From the NCBI GenBank assembly GCA_029582165.1, contig CM055868.1, positions 20,952,391 through 21,016,390 on the forward strand: 64,000 nt of DNA. Reading direction: 5' to 3'. The notes beneath the pieces are model-generated. The model ran no database searches and had not been told where the DNA came from. It worked only from the letters and a program-made list of their open reading frames with translations. This document shows positions 9,777 to 22,465 of the stretch, in pieces. Source of the stretch: Portulaca oleracea (taxonomy: Eukaryota; Streptophyta; Magnoliopsida; Caryophyllales; Portulacaceae). Position 1 is the stretch's first letter. Every line of letters begins with the position of its first letter. The position numbers and the translations under genes are program-made.

Positions 9777-12700
9777 ATGGAGTCTCGTACACAAATAAGA
9801 GAGCCCCTCAACAATCCCCTTGTATCCCTGTCAACCTTCTTCCACCACCACCTCCACAAACTCGGCAGCGAGCTCAACACTCGCCTGGAAGACGGCCACC
9901 GCTTTGCCGGAGCACTACTCTCCGGATGCCCTCCGGCGCGTGTTACCTCGTCGCTCTTTCCTCCTCTTTCTTTTCCCTTTGCCTCTCTTGCCCAATCCAA
10001 CCATCTATTTCACGTCGCTCTCAGCTCCGACCATGTCTCCAAAACCCTAGCCGGAACTTCCGTCTATACTGTTAGTAATACCAACAATGAGTTTGTGCTC
10101 ATTTCTGACCCTAACAATGACGCTAAGTCTGTTAGTTTGCTCTGTTTTCGACGTGAAGATGCCGAGGCTTTCCTTGCTCAGGTTATCTTTCCCTTCTTCT
10201 GTTTGCTTCCTTCTCAAGTTGGAGTTTGAGTGTTTGCCGAATATATTACGACAATGCTTAATCTCATTAAAGTTTGGAATTTTAGGTTCAAGCCAGGAGG
10301 AAGGAGCTTAAGAGTCAGGCCAAGATTGTTCCCATTACGCTTGACCAGGTCAGTTATGTTATCTTAATCTGTTTTTTTCCTTCTTCTTTTTTTTTGGTTT
10401 GGCTTCTTTTATTAACCAATTCATTGGCGCTTTAACGGAGTTCTTGAGGAACTTATGATGTAATTTACATGGACTATCTCTAATGCTTGGTGCGGTGTAA
10501 TAAATTAGGTTGTGGCTGATTGGAGGATCATATATGATCACCCATTCACCATAGTAGTAGTAGTTGCTTGTTTTTGTTTTTTTATTTTTTTATTTTTTTA
10601 ATAGTTGGTCTTGGGTTTAAGTAAGAGTTTGCCTGGAGAATCACTGACCTTGTTACTCGCTCTATCCTCTTCTTTGGTGGTCAATTCCTCATTCTCTCTG
10701 TTTTTTTCTGGTCACTTTTTTCTGTCTTCTTTGGATTGGGGTTTGAATCTGCACAACAATATTCCTTGTGAGCTACCTCGAGAGGCGGTCTGTGATGCTA
10801 TTGCGATGACTGTAGTGCTCGCAGCATTGTTTCTGGCTCTAAGATGAGGGAGACTTTTCAGCCGAATGTTAGGAACTGACCTTTAGTTCCTGTGCAGTAA
10901 GTTTCTGGGACTTCGCCAGAACTCAACGATCCGCTCTTGATTCCTTTTGTGCTCATGTATTTGGGATGATGCAAATGTGAACAGAAATAATGTCTCTGAG
11001 TGGGTGGCTTCGAAGCTTATAGGAGTGTCTAAGTGTATTGGTGTTGCAATCTCAGGCTAAGAGAATGAAGCACTGTAGCTTATATCCCCCTGTTATTCAA
11101 GTGGGACGGTAATTTCTTATGTATAGGTTTCTGTCTTGAAATGTGAGGGAGATTAATATTTGTGATAAGAGGAGCTTGCAAAACAATTTTTGAGAGATTG
11201 GAATAGTGATCTTGTTTGACTTCAAGATACGAAGCTTGAAGAGGTTTTAGTGCAACATATTCACAATTTTTTTTGGGTGTGTGTGGGGGGGGGGGGGGTG
11301 TTCAACATTCGACCAATTATGTGTTTCTGAAAGCTTTAGGCGCTTTGGGTGGTATATAGTGATATGGGGCAAAATTTCATTTGAATTGGTGACATGTGGC
11401 AAATGAGAATTTTCTGTCACTTATTTTATTTTATTTTTTCCCGCTATATGCTTGGAAGCTTTACTTGGGCCTTTACAATAGTTTGGAGTCCTCAAGGTTA
11501 TGGCTATATGCTAATGTTGTGGGGATGAGCTGTGCAATATTTAGGATGGTTTTTCCGGTCCTTGATGCATATGAGGGGTTTTTAATGAAATCTTGTTTTC
11601 CCAAGAAATAAGCATTGGTGTTTGCCCTTCTAACACAATGGAGGAATTTTCTAATTTCATTGGTTACTTCACTTTGATGGATTTGCCTGCTAAAGGGCAG
11701 AGATTTCACTTGGTCCAAAACTGGTGTGAGCTTGAGGCTGGATTGCTTTTTGATGTCAGCAAATTTGGAGGAAGTCTTCCCAGATATGGATCTATTGAGG
11801 CTACCTAGGCCTATCTCTGACCATTTTTTGATTTCTCTAGAGTTAGCAAGGGTAACGAGGGGTAAGGCTTTGTTCTAGTTTGAGAACATGTAGCTTCATA
11901 ATGAGGGCTTTTCTGATCTTATCAAGGCTTGGTGGAAAGAGGCTCCAGTTTCAGGTTATGCAAGTTTCGTTGTTGCTATGAAAATTCTCTTTGCTAAGGA
12001 AAAAAAGGTAAAGAAGTGGAATAGAGCGGTCTTTGGCGACATCAAGATTCAAAAGTGCAATTTTCTAGAGGTCATCAACTCTATAAAGCCAAAAGAACAA
12101 TAAGGTGTGCTTTCGAGCGCGGATATTGAACAATAAAAGCTTGCTAAGGATGAGTTGGCTAAATTGTCTCCATGGGGGAGATTTCTTGGCGACAAAAATC
12201 AAGGGCTTTGTGGTTGAAAGAAGGGGATCAGAATACAAAGTTCTTCCATAGAGTAGCCACTTTCGTAGAAAATATAATCATGTGGTTATGGATGGATTGT
12301 TCTATGTAGAAAGTCATGACATGAAGCTAGCCATTCATGATTTCTACAAATCTCTTTTTTGTGAGCCAGAACCTTAAAGGCCTAAAGTTGATGATCTTCA
12401 TTTTTCCCATTTAAGGGCTTCTGATAATGAAAGAAATGAGTTGCCTTTGGGTGAGGAAGAAGTTAGTAAAGCTCTTTTTCAATGCTATGGGGATAAAGCA
12501 ATTGGACCATATGGTATGACGATGGTAGTTCTTTATAAAATCTAGGATTGTGTTCGCTGTGATTCCTAAGAAGGCAAACGTAGTCAAGATCAAAGATTTT
12601 CGCCCTATCAGCTTGGTTGGGAACATTTACAAGCTTTTATCTAAGATTTTAGCTGCTAGATCCGGAGTGTTATTGGTGACCTAATTTAAATTAATCAAGA

Positions 12701-15700
12701 CGTCTTTGTTGGGGGGCATTAAATTATGGATACTATTTTGATCGCTAACAAGCTTATCGATTTGAATGTCTAAGCGAAGAAGTCAGGAGTGGTGTAAATT
12801 AGATATTGAAAAGACTTGCGATCATGTGAATTGGGATTTCAAGTATCACTTGGTGAGGTAGAACATTGTGAAGCAACCCCTTTTAATTTGGGGGGGGGGG
12901 GGGGACTTAGAGTGGGAGCCTGAGAGGTGTACATCTTTGTAATGTGGCTCTTCTCAAGAAGTGGTTGTGGAGAGTCATGAATGAGAAGGGTAATCTATGG
13001 AGGAAGGTAATTACGATCAAATATGGTGAAGTGGGCTCTGGGTGGGTTCCCTTGATACCTATGGTTTATATGGTTGTAGTCTTCGGAAGTATAGTGTTAA
13101 GGGGTGCGAGTGTTTCTATGTGCATGTTTCTTTTGTTGTGGGTGATGGTTCTACTATTTCTTTTTGGGATGATTGTTGGTGCTTTGAGGCTCCTTTGAAA
13201 GATCTCATCCTTGTTTACTATGTTTGGTCTCTTATTTTTGTTCGGGATGGTTTTGCAGACAAAATCTATTTGGTTAGTTTTTTAATGCCCTTAATGAGTC
13301 CAAATTTGGGGACTCTACACAAGACACGGTGAGATGAGATTTGAGTAAGAATGGTTCCCCAGGTGAGTTCCTATCATTCAAATCTACGCAGTGTGGACTA
13401 TTCCCAGTTGCATCTTTTGGAGCCTGGAGCTTTTTCATCTATCATTATATGGAAGTCTTTTGCCCCTTTGAAGGTTGCATTCTTTGTTGGAGAAGTGACA
13501 CACAATAGCATCTTGACTTGTGATAATTTACAAAAAAGGGGAAGATTATGGCTAATAGATGTAGTGTGTACAAGAGGGATCTTGAAACTCCAAATCATCT
13601 ATTGCTTCATTGTGATTTCGCTAGGCCTCTTTGGGTTTTAACCTTTGGTCATCTTGGTGTTTCTGGGGTAGTTTCCTATTCAATTAGGTGTCATCTTCTA
13701 TCTTAGGTGAGTTTCTTTGGCAGGAAATCGAAGAAGAATAAGGTTGTCGTTATACCACATGTGATTTTTGGGTTAACTGGAAAGAAAGGAACTGGAGGGC
13801 TTTTGAGGAAGTTGAAATCCCTCCTCAGAGATTTGAAAGACAATTTTGTCAAGCCTCTCCTCTTTTGGGTGAATAGGAAGTTTAGCTCTTTCTCTTTTGA
13901 TCTGGTAAATTTTGTGGACAATTTGTTTTCTGGTTGTACATCACTTTGTATGGTGCTAGTTGAGCATCAGTTCTTTTAAATCCTACTATTAATAACTATG
14001 TTTTTTCTGTAAACAACAAATAAAAGTTTCTTGTTATATGGTTTAATAAATGAAACGCAATAACACCCCTTCAAAAGCTGTTATTAAATTGTTTTCTTAA
14101 GCAATTCCCCCTCTTTTTTGGTAATTCCTATGATCGTAGTGCAACTAAACAAAGTAAGCTCTTCCTCCCTCCATCCATTATGTTACTCTTGTTTTCTATC
14201 AAACAACTCATTGCGCACATACTTTTTTTGTTTTGGTTTTTTTTTTTAAAGGGGGGGGGGGGGGGGTGATGTTAACCTTAGGCTTGAATTGAAGAGGTGT
14301 TTTACTTACTTGAAGCATCCAACACTTAATATAGATTGTATCATCACCAAACTCCAAACTATGGTTACATAAAACATGAAATGACATAATAAATCATGGA
14401 ATGACGGAACTATAATCATTCTGAATAATGGCGTGCTTTTCACACCCATGGTGAGGAAAAGATCATGATTAACTTTGATCATGGTGCATTCTCTTGAATT
14501 GGAGAGTCTTGAAGTATGTATTTTCATTGTTCCGAAGAAGTTGTACACTTGCTATTCTAGATGAATTCTATAAAGTGAAAATCCTCACAATTATTTGAAT
14601 CTCTTTGAACATAACTAATAAGCTTGTGATAAATTCAATTATAAATTTGTCAGTTTTTTTCTGACCCTGTTGATTACCCGTTGGCATTGCTATTGATCTA
14701 AAAAACATCAAATATAAAATTATGGTCCATATCACCCTTTTGAATAAATCTGAAAGGTTGAGAGCAGGGACAAATGGAGGTAGGGTTTAAATGCATTGAT
14801 TGCCGATCGATCGAGAGATAGCTTGCTATGATGGAGTGCATATTATGGTATATGAGATGCCACAAATACAATAGCAGTAAAATATGGATACAACTGTTAA
14901 TCTAGTTATCAAAATAGTGACAATTTGCTAAGCTATTTAGTTGATACTTTTTATTCCCTTCAGATTATTATGGTCTCCCTCATTTCTCTGTTAAACGCAT
15001 TGTAGGTATACATGTTGAAGGTTGAAGGGATTGCGTTCCGCTTCTTGCCTGATCCTGTTCAAATAAAGAATGCATTAGAGGTGAGCCATCCCTGTTTAAC
15101 AAATATGAATCCTTGTTCTAGTTCACAAAATTACAAATAACGAAGATTTATGGGGGCTAAGTAGTGTAGGAAATCTTTCCCACTTAATCAGATGGCTAAA
15201 CTCATTACTATGTTCATATCATTTGAGTGTCCAAGGCGGAAATTATAACATTTTATCTCACAACTATAATATGACAAGCATTTTGAGGGTTAGTTTCTTG
15301 CTCAATCTACTTGACATAGGCTTGTAAGAAGTATGGATGCCCTCCAGAACTTTATAGCTATGTGTTCGACACAATCAAATGCCGACTCTTGGACACTTCT
15401 TATACATTTAAACACATGTCAAGTACACAATACTAAGAAAATATTGTTTGTTATTGATAATTGGAGGCTTGTAGTGTACACTATGTTACTTGGACTCGGG
15501 TACGCGTGTCCATATCCTTGTCCGAGTATCAAAGGTCCGAGTGTCGGACTCTGCTATTTTAAAGAAATTTTATACATTTTCATTGTAATTTGAAGTATCG
15601 AGTGTCGTATCCTTGTCCGAGTGTCAAGGGTCCGACACGGATACGGCAGGGAAAATGAAGAGTCGGAGTAACATAGAGTGTACATACTCTATGAGCAATT

Positions 15701-18700
15701 TGTTATTGTTTCCGTCTAAACGTGACTCTCTAAGGCCAAAATATATAGTCATTTATCTGAATACAAGTAGCTTAATAAATGTATATGTTTTTCAATATAT
15801 GTCCATTATGCCTGTTGCATCATGACCTTTTTGAAATTCCATGTGTCATGTGAGATTGTCCGTGCCCCCCTTGGATTAGACGCCTTTGCGAAATTCTGAT
15901 TCTTACTAAATTCTGAAATCTTTGCATATGTTCCTTTTCTGTTTCAGCTAAAAGCATCAGACAAGAAAAGTGGGTTTGATGGGGTTCCTGTGTTTCAGGT
16001 GTGTCAAATTTGCTTTCAGTGTCCATATTCTCCTTAACCAATGAAATTCAAGTTACATTACGCTGTAGTATGGAGCCCTTCAACAATCAACATGCATTTA
16101 ATGCTTATAGTTTCTGACTGAGCAGTCATCACTTTGAAAGAGTCATCACTTGGTAAAAGTCATCACTTTGAAAGAGCCCTTCTATAATTTTTACAAAATA
16201 TTGTGTATTCAGTCTGACTGAACAGTCATCACTTGGTAACAGTGGCTCGTGTATTTGTATGTTGGGCTTATCTCATGCAGATAAATATGGATGGATGATA
16301 ATCTAGACTATCTTCTTGAACTTTGGAAGAGTTGTCGGCCTTTTCTATTTTTTGGATTAGGGGAAACAATAGATTTATTTAGCTCTAACTAGAAATATAT
16401 GGTTTAATAAATGGGGGAGGACATGACCAAGGTAGGAATTGTGCTGCTCTAGTCTGTTATACCCCTTTAACTGGAGTAAGCATGCACCTTTTACTTTAGT
16501 GCATTTCATTTTATTTTATTTATTTTTGATTTAATAGGAAAAATATAGATACAGCAATAATAGAAAAGATCAGATGCTTAGGAAGCATTTACAGAATTAT
16601 GCACAACCAAAGTATGGACTTTAGTGCATACAATGTTGTCTTACAAAAACAGCAAAGTCGGTGCATTGGACCTCTTTTCACGCGATTGTTTATTCTTTTG
16701 GATTGTGTGATAATAAGAGTTCAGGAGCAGAAGATGAGATGTTGAGATATAGTAGGATTAATGTATGGAGGTAAATAGTAGGAATTCAAATTGGAAAGAA
16801 GTATGTGTAGATTCCAGGTACTACTTGTCTTTCAAACCTGAATTCAGACATAGTATCAGTTCAGCTTGTCTATGTGGACCATGGACGTTGCTTTACTGAC
16901 CTCACTGATCTCAGCAGTTTGAGTTATCCCTGCCTCCCTTTTCTTTTATTGAACGATACGAAAATTATCTAGTGATAGATTAATAAGTAAATAAGAAGAG
17001 GGGCAAAAGTCTCAGTTACCAAAAGGCATGATTTCTTGATCCATTTGTTGTTGATACATCAAATGTGTTCCCACACCATTGAGGGCAGTGCTGTTTGTTT
17101 CCCTTTTAATTGTCCTCAAAGTGTCACGAGGATAACTTTTATGACCTTTTGATGAGCTACGTGTTCTAGCTAGAGACACATGGAGCAGGGTTCTTTTGGA
17201 AAGGATCTAACTGTAGTTATGTGGAAGTTTAAAAGGACATTATTAAAATTATAGCAATTGGGTCATAGCCTGTCAATTTTGGATTGTGCAGTCAAGGCTA
17301 TAATTTCTTGTCCATTCTAAGGGAAAAAAATTTGACCAAAAATGCTTGGTTTGACAGGCTGGGTTTGGCCATGTTTCTGCTGAATTGAGTGAAGGCAAAG
17401 GTTCTTTTCTGTGTCTGCACTCTGCTGGGTACAGCTTATTACATCTTGAGGAGTAGGCAAGCCCTTACCCAGTGGAGCAGTCATTATAACTAATGTCAGT
17501 AAAAAAACTGTATGCATTTTCTTTTAGGGCTGTCAAAAAACAAGCTGACTAGTCCGACTCATAGAAAACCACACTAATGGATTTGTCGGTCCGAATTTTT
17601 CATCGATCAATTTTCTCTGGATATGGATGCAATATTTTCTTTATTCTGTTGTCCAAACCCGAATTTTGGTTAGTTCAATTTGTTTAAACTGGAATAAACC
17701 TATAGAAATCAGACATCAAGTTTTTGCCAGATGTCAGATTCTTCCAAACCTAAAATGAGCTAAACCCAAATTTTGACAGCCCTAATTTTCTTATATAGCT
17801 GTGAATTGCAATGTAACTGCCTTTACGCATGGGTAAATTGTGCAATTGCTTTTGTAGACCACGGCTTGATTTGTTTTGTTTTCAGTCGGATCTACTGGTT
17901 GTAAAGAAGAAAAACAAGCGCTACTGCCCTATTTATTTTCGGAAGGTATTTTGTTTCATTTATCTTTAACAGACTCCGCTGCACATATCTTTTGGGCAAA
18001 AAACAAGTTTGTGCTGATCTGATTAATGCTTGTTGCTTTCCCATGCAGGAAGATATAGAGAAAGAGCTTGCTCTTAGGTCATCGCGAGGGCTTTCTCAGC
18101 ACATAATGGTATTGTTCTTAAGTGTAATGTATAGTTTTATAACTACCTGTTGGTTTTGTCACGGATTCTAGGTGATTGCATGCTTCCTTAGTTCCCTTGA
18201 GTGAGGGGCAATACGATTCCCATCAATGAAGCTGTTCACCCTTTCCTCTTACGCCTCACATCTTGACCTAGATCCCTTGATTGCAAAATCTAAGTGACAA
18301 AAAATAGAGAGTGTGAGGTGCTTTTTTCTTTAGCTGTATATTGATGTAAAAAAGAAAATCTAATTGCAGCTTGAGGAAAATGCTGAAGTACCTTTATTTG
18401 TTTGGATCTAAACTCTTAGCTATAACTGCACATCTATTCAACGTAGTTTTCTACTCACTGTTATCTAGTGCTGCCACTAGCTTGCTATGTATATATTACA
18501 TGAATACAACATGAGTTAATCGGCTGATCTCCCTTCCTAGCATGTCTGTGAGCTGCTCTGCATTCTTATCCACATTTGTAGCTTTTAATCTTTCCTTAGT
18601 ATGATGAAAATAAAGGTAATTGTGTGTTCTTGTTTTCTTCTGAAGATGTATTTTCCTTGTTAATCAATTGTTTCAAGTGCCTGATATTAGGTGTCCTGTA

Positions 18701-19767
18701 CTGATTTTTCTCTGTCACTATGCTGAAACTTGTTCTGGCACTTCCTAATTCTGAATACCATGCTGAACCATCAAGCCAGTTAGAGCCTTCTCTTATTAAA
18801 GGAAACGTGTGTACTATCTAATAAAGAAATATTCAATTGTTGCGGGCTAGTGGTGGCCCTTTGCCCTTGCCTGAACTCTCGTCGTACATGTTTCCAACTT
18901 GGGCTGCAGAAACGTTAGGAGGTCATGAAAATCTAATTGTGAATCACAAAGGCTTCTCATGTGCCATTGGCAAACCATTTTAAAAGCAATATAGAGAACC
19001 AGAAAGCAAATGTAAATGGGTGAATCCCTAATGGAACAAGGCATCAGCTCTCTGCTATAAATAATAGTTTACATGCAGAAAGAGAGGGTAGTATGTAATA
19101 TGGGAAGGGAGAGGACTTGAAAAAGAAACGACACACAAGCGTAAATCGAAATTCACATGAAGAAAGAGGGAATATCTCTCTGGATTGGCCCCGTAGATCC
19201 TAGAACACGCCATTACAATCTGAACCAAGAACAATGAGGGAGCAGCAATTGCTTTCAGTTTTGTGTTTTGACACTGGCTACGAACTGATTGATTGTTTGT
19301 CGATATATGTTATTTTCTTTTGTACTTCTGCTCTTTACCTGCCATAGTGCGTTGTGGTGTATGCCAGCATGTGAATCTCACAAGTCACAACCTATCTAAC
19401 ATTTAACACAAATACACAATGTAGTTCTGTTCTTTCCATGTTGAATTATAGCCTATCAGGTTTCAATAATATTGAATGTTGTCGCCTTTTTGTGGGTTTA
19501 TACTTTATACAGGTGGGAAGTTTGGAAGATGTCTTGAAGAAAATGGAGGTACAACATAGTTCTTTGCTAGTTTTTATTTTTTTTATTTGGGGTGGGGGTG
19601 GTTAGAAATAAACCCTAATATTTTTGTGTGGAGATATGAAGCTTGACACAGTGAGTTTGGGGTTGTGATTGCAGAAAAGTGAGAAGAATTCAGGGTGGGA
19701 TGATTTGATTTTTATTCCACCGGGTAAAAACCATTCACAGCACATTCAGGAAATAGCAAAGGGTTGA
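9777..19767 (+). CDS. TIC22: Tic22, chloroplast protein import component (8 exons, 280 aa)
   Basis: Tic22 proteins sit in the chloroplast intermembrane space and help pass preproteins from the outer (TOC) to the inner (TIC) translocon. Exons: 9777-10181, 10286-10348, 15006-15080, 15948-15998, 17886-17945, 18049-18108, 19513-19548, 19675-19767. Each has GT and AG borders, all junctions fall between codons, and the joined frame is open for 280 codons before TGA. The N-terminus is Ser/Leu-rich with few acids, as in a plastid transit peptide. Family blocks include [58 protein letters not shown] and the C-terminal [12 protein letters not shown]. The length is close to Arabidopsis Tic22-IV. A TATA-like site lies about 60 bases upstream. 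Intron 2 is 4.66 kb because of a LINE remnant, and introns 3 and 4 each hold a hAT MITE. I see no disabling change, so this is most likely a working gene. Confidence 0.93.
11130..13980 (+). mobile_element. Degenerate L1-type LINE ORF2 inside Tic22 intron 2
   Basis: The region is broken by many stops and frameshifts, but landmarks of a plant LINE ORF2 appear in order. An endonuclease start lies near 11150-11260 ([10 protein letters not shown] then [16 protein letters not shown]). An endonuclease remnant follows near 11700-11850, then a segment near 11930-12240 matching the linker before the reverse transcriptase. An RT fragment lies near 12598-12650 ([20 protein letters not shown]). A zf-RVT remnant lies near 13455-13640 ([18 protein letters not shown]). 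The typical C-terminal helix lies near 13795-13975. It runs in the same direction as Tic22. No poly(A) tail or target duplication was found. Two long G tracts (11285-11298, 12890-12904) lie within it and a third (14251-14266) just after. Confidence 0.8.
15481..15676. mobile_element. hAT-type MITE in Tic22 intron 3, perfect 8-bp target duplication
   Basis: The element is 196 bases long, starts CTATGTTACTTGGACTC and ends GAGTCGGAGTAACATAG; the arms match at 15 of 17 positions. AGTGTACA flanks it on both sides (15473-15480 and 15677-15684). The interior has the GTGTCCGA/TCGGACAC repeats common in short non-autonomous plant hAT elements. Confidence 0.85.
17524..17784. mobile_element. hAT-type MITE in Tic22 intron 4, perfect 8-bp target duplication
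   Basis: Terminal inverted repeats TTAGGGCTGTCAAAA (17524-17538) and TTTTGACAGCCCTAA (17771-17785) are perfect complements over 15 bases. ATTTTCTT occurs directly before (17516-17523) and after (17785-17792). The A at 17785 is shared between arm and target copy, so the border is uncertain by one base. No coding capacity is seen. Confidence 0.85.
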
Positions 19768-20931
19768 TGGCAACACTTTTTCCTTTTGTCATGGTTTTGA
19801 TTGAAGTGGGGTGAGCTGCATAATCGACTCGGGTGAATTATCTCAATCCACTATTGCCTGCCGGCCTCCATACTCCCCGTCCCCCCCGGAAGAACCTTGC
19901 ACCATATGTGAGATCCTTTGATGATTTGTTGTCATGATTGTTATTATTACTATTTTTTGTTTTCTTTTTTTTTTTTTTGGGGGGGGGGGGGTCAGTGAAC
20001 AGTGATAGTCCAAACTAGGAATGAGTGTCAATTTCCGTGAAAACAGATTCGTCAATTTTGGGACAATCAGGCTTGTGTATTTTTTGGGTGTAGACTCTGC
20101 ATTGGTTAAGCACTTCAGCAAAGTTTGAAATGTCAAATACTCATTTTCTAAGCAAAGCAGGAGTTTGCTGATGGATGCAAGAAACTTGAGCGCATTGGAA
20201 ATAACTAGACCGTCCATAACTGGTGCCTACTTGGCTGAGTTTCTATCAGTTTGTAACTAAATGTCTACAAATTTGTTTTTCCTTAATCAGTATCAATATA
20301 TATTCAGAGGTATATTGCAAGTTCAATTCTTGAATTACTCTGGAAGCAGGAAGCTGAAGATGGTGAATTGTGATCTTAAATTTTGTTGATAAAAAGATGA
20401 ATGAGAATACTGTGGAGAAATGGCTACTATCTAGTATCTAATGTGTTTCTTGTACGGTAACGTGTAATACTCCATGCAAGATTTTTTTTTATTTTAAAAC
20501 CAAACATAACGATTTCATTAATAATAAGTCATATGATACTTACAATGAAAATCGTGATTGAACAATTGTAGATCTAAAACATAGATATAAAATTCAACTT
20601 TCAAATAACTAATACTAATCTTATTGACGATCGGCTCCGATTTCTTCGATAACTTTGCATCTTTTCTCGATGACTCTGTATCGTTACCTTTGATGGAGAA
20701 CCTCACAACCCATGCTATAATGATTTGAAAGTCGATCTTCATCCAACGTATTATAACACACCAACTAAATAAATTTTTTTTGGAAAGAGACTAAAAACCC
20801 TAAATAAGGGTACAAAAAACTCATACAAAAGAAGAGACTAATTTTCTTTGCGAAAATGTAAAATCAAACTAATAATTGGGATAAAAATAAATCAAATTGG
20901 GGCTTACCATCGAAAAAAAATCGATAGCAGC
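19768..20931. other. 3' flank of Tic22 and spacer
   Basis: No gene is recognised. The first 200 bases are probably the Tic22 3' untranslated region. A T-rich run leads into 13 consecutive G at 19979-19991. The rest is AT-rich single-copy-looking DNA without repeats I could see. Confidence 0.5.
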
Positions 20932-21434
20932 TAGACCTGGCAGTTTCTGACCCGACCCGAACCCGCCTGAAATTTCTGGGTTTTGAACACGATTTTTTCA
21001 ACTAAACCCGAAGTATACCGAACCCGAAAATTAGCGGGTCAAACCCGACCCACCCGTTTAACCCGAAAAATTAATTTTTTAAGTTCAACTTTATTAGAAT
21101 TTGTGATATTTCTTTGTAATTTTTAACGTTAAACTATAAGCGCAACTTATTTATTTGTTATTTCTATAATTTAAGTTAAAATAGTTACAATAATCTATCG
21201 TTACTAGAAGATAATCATATTTTATTATGTATATTGTACAAAAAGTAGTATTTAGAGACCATTTTTTTAAAAGAAAAAGCGGAAAAAGGTCGCAATCATA
21301 ACCCGTTGGGTTGACCCGAAACCGAAATACACTGCCCGTATTTTCCCGAACCCGAAATACACCCTACCCGTATTTACCCGAACCCGATATACGACCGACC
21401 CGAAACCGCCCGCCCGACCGAATTGACAGGTCAA
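20932..21434. mobile_element. hAT-like MITE rich in ACCCGAACCCG repeats
   Basis: The left end TAGACCTGGCAGTTTCTGAC and the complement of the right end, TTGACCTGTCAATTCGGTC, form imperfect terminal inverted repeats. Both subterminal parts are packed with GACCCGAACCCG-type repeats, while the middle is AT-rich. This is a common plant hAT-derived layout. I found no matching 8-bp target duplication, so the ends may be off by a few bases. A related fragment lies at about 35685-35800. Confidence 0.6.
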
Positions 21435-22227
21435 TTCCCTTAATTAACTCTAAAGTCAACTACTAACAAAACTCCAGTTGCTATACCTTGTATATTGTAG
21501 TAGTTGCATATTCATATGCTTATGGATTTCCAGCAATAATAAGGCTGGTTCTTTTCTATGGTAACATAGCGTGCATTTACCACAATTGATCGCACTATCC
21601 ACAAACCACTGCATTTTAGATTTTACCATACCATAGCATACTTTGCTACAACAACTATAATTTTCTGATTTTCTCTCTTCTCACTTCTGTCTTCTTGCAT
21701 ACCCCACCAATTATTCTGACTACAAATTTTATCATAACTTACCCTATTGTACCACAACATATCACACTTTCTATGAGTTAAATCATTCATATGCCACTTA
21801 ATAATGTTTCTTACCACTTTTGCCACTCAACTTTTAATTGACTCAGATATGTCATTTAACTTTGATAAGTTTTTCATGTCTCAAGAAAAGGAAACAAAAT
21901 AAAAATGAACAAAACCATAAATTTTTAGCTGCAAATTACAACCCCAAATTTTGTGCACCCCCTGCACCTCTCACTCTCTCTCGCACTCTCTGTTTGTGAT
22001 ACCAGAGCAAAGGGGCTTCCCACTTTCATATGGGCACATTTCATTTCTGAAAATTCAAAAATTTGGCCGAAAATTTCATCACTATTATTGTACCTTCCTC
22101 CTTCTCACTTCACTTTGGCTTACTAGGAAACATCTTTTATTAAAATGTTCATAAGAAATTTAATGAGAGTCAACAGATGGAAACACAAAATTAATGTTTA
22201 TAGAGTATAGTTGTTCATAATGAAGAG

Positions 22228-22465
22228 ATGAAATGAATGTTTCTTAATTTATGATGCCAAATCTGATTATTTTAATTAATTTATATGACCAAATAAAACA
22301 AACTAATTTAATGGGTTTAAATATATTATTGAATTAATGATACTAAATGGAATTTTAGTTTTTTTTAAAAATATTTATTATAAAATAAAGATATTGAAAA
22401 TGAATATTCATTTTAATATCCTTCCTCCACTATATTATTCAAACTAATTTTGAAGACAACTTATA
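22228..22465. repeat. Diverged direct repeat, copy 1
   Basis: Starts GAAATGAATGTTTCTTAATT and runs through TATCCTTCCTCCACTATAT to AGACAACTTATAC. Matched in order by copy 2 at 24030-24275 with many substitutions and small indels; spacing about 1.8 kb. It could be flanking LTR remnants of an old element or a local duplication. Confidence 0.6.

Noticed and set aside
9668..10000. Minus-strand frame of 110 codons over Tic22 exon 1
   Set aside because: Shadow of the Tic22 coding exon; no family features and no matching splice sites.
20518..20742. Minus-strand frame of 74 codons
   Set aside because: AT-rich composition, no recognisable domain, no promoter or splice context.
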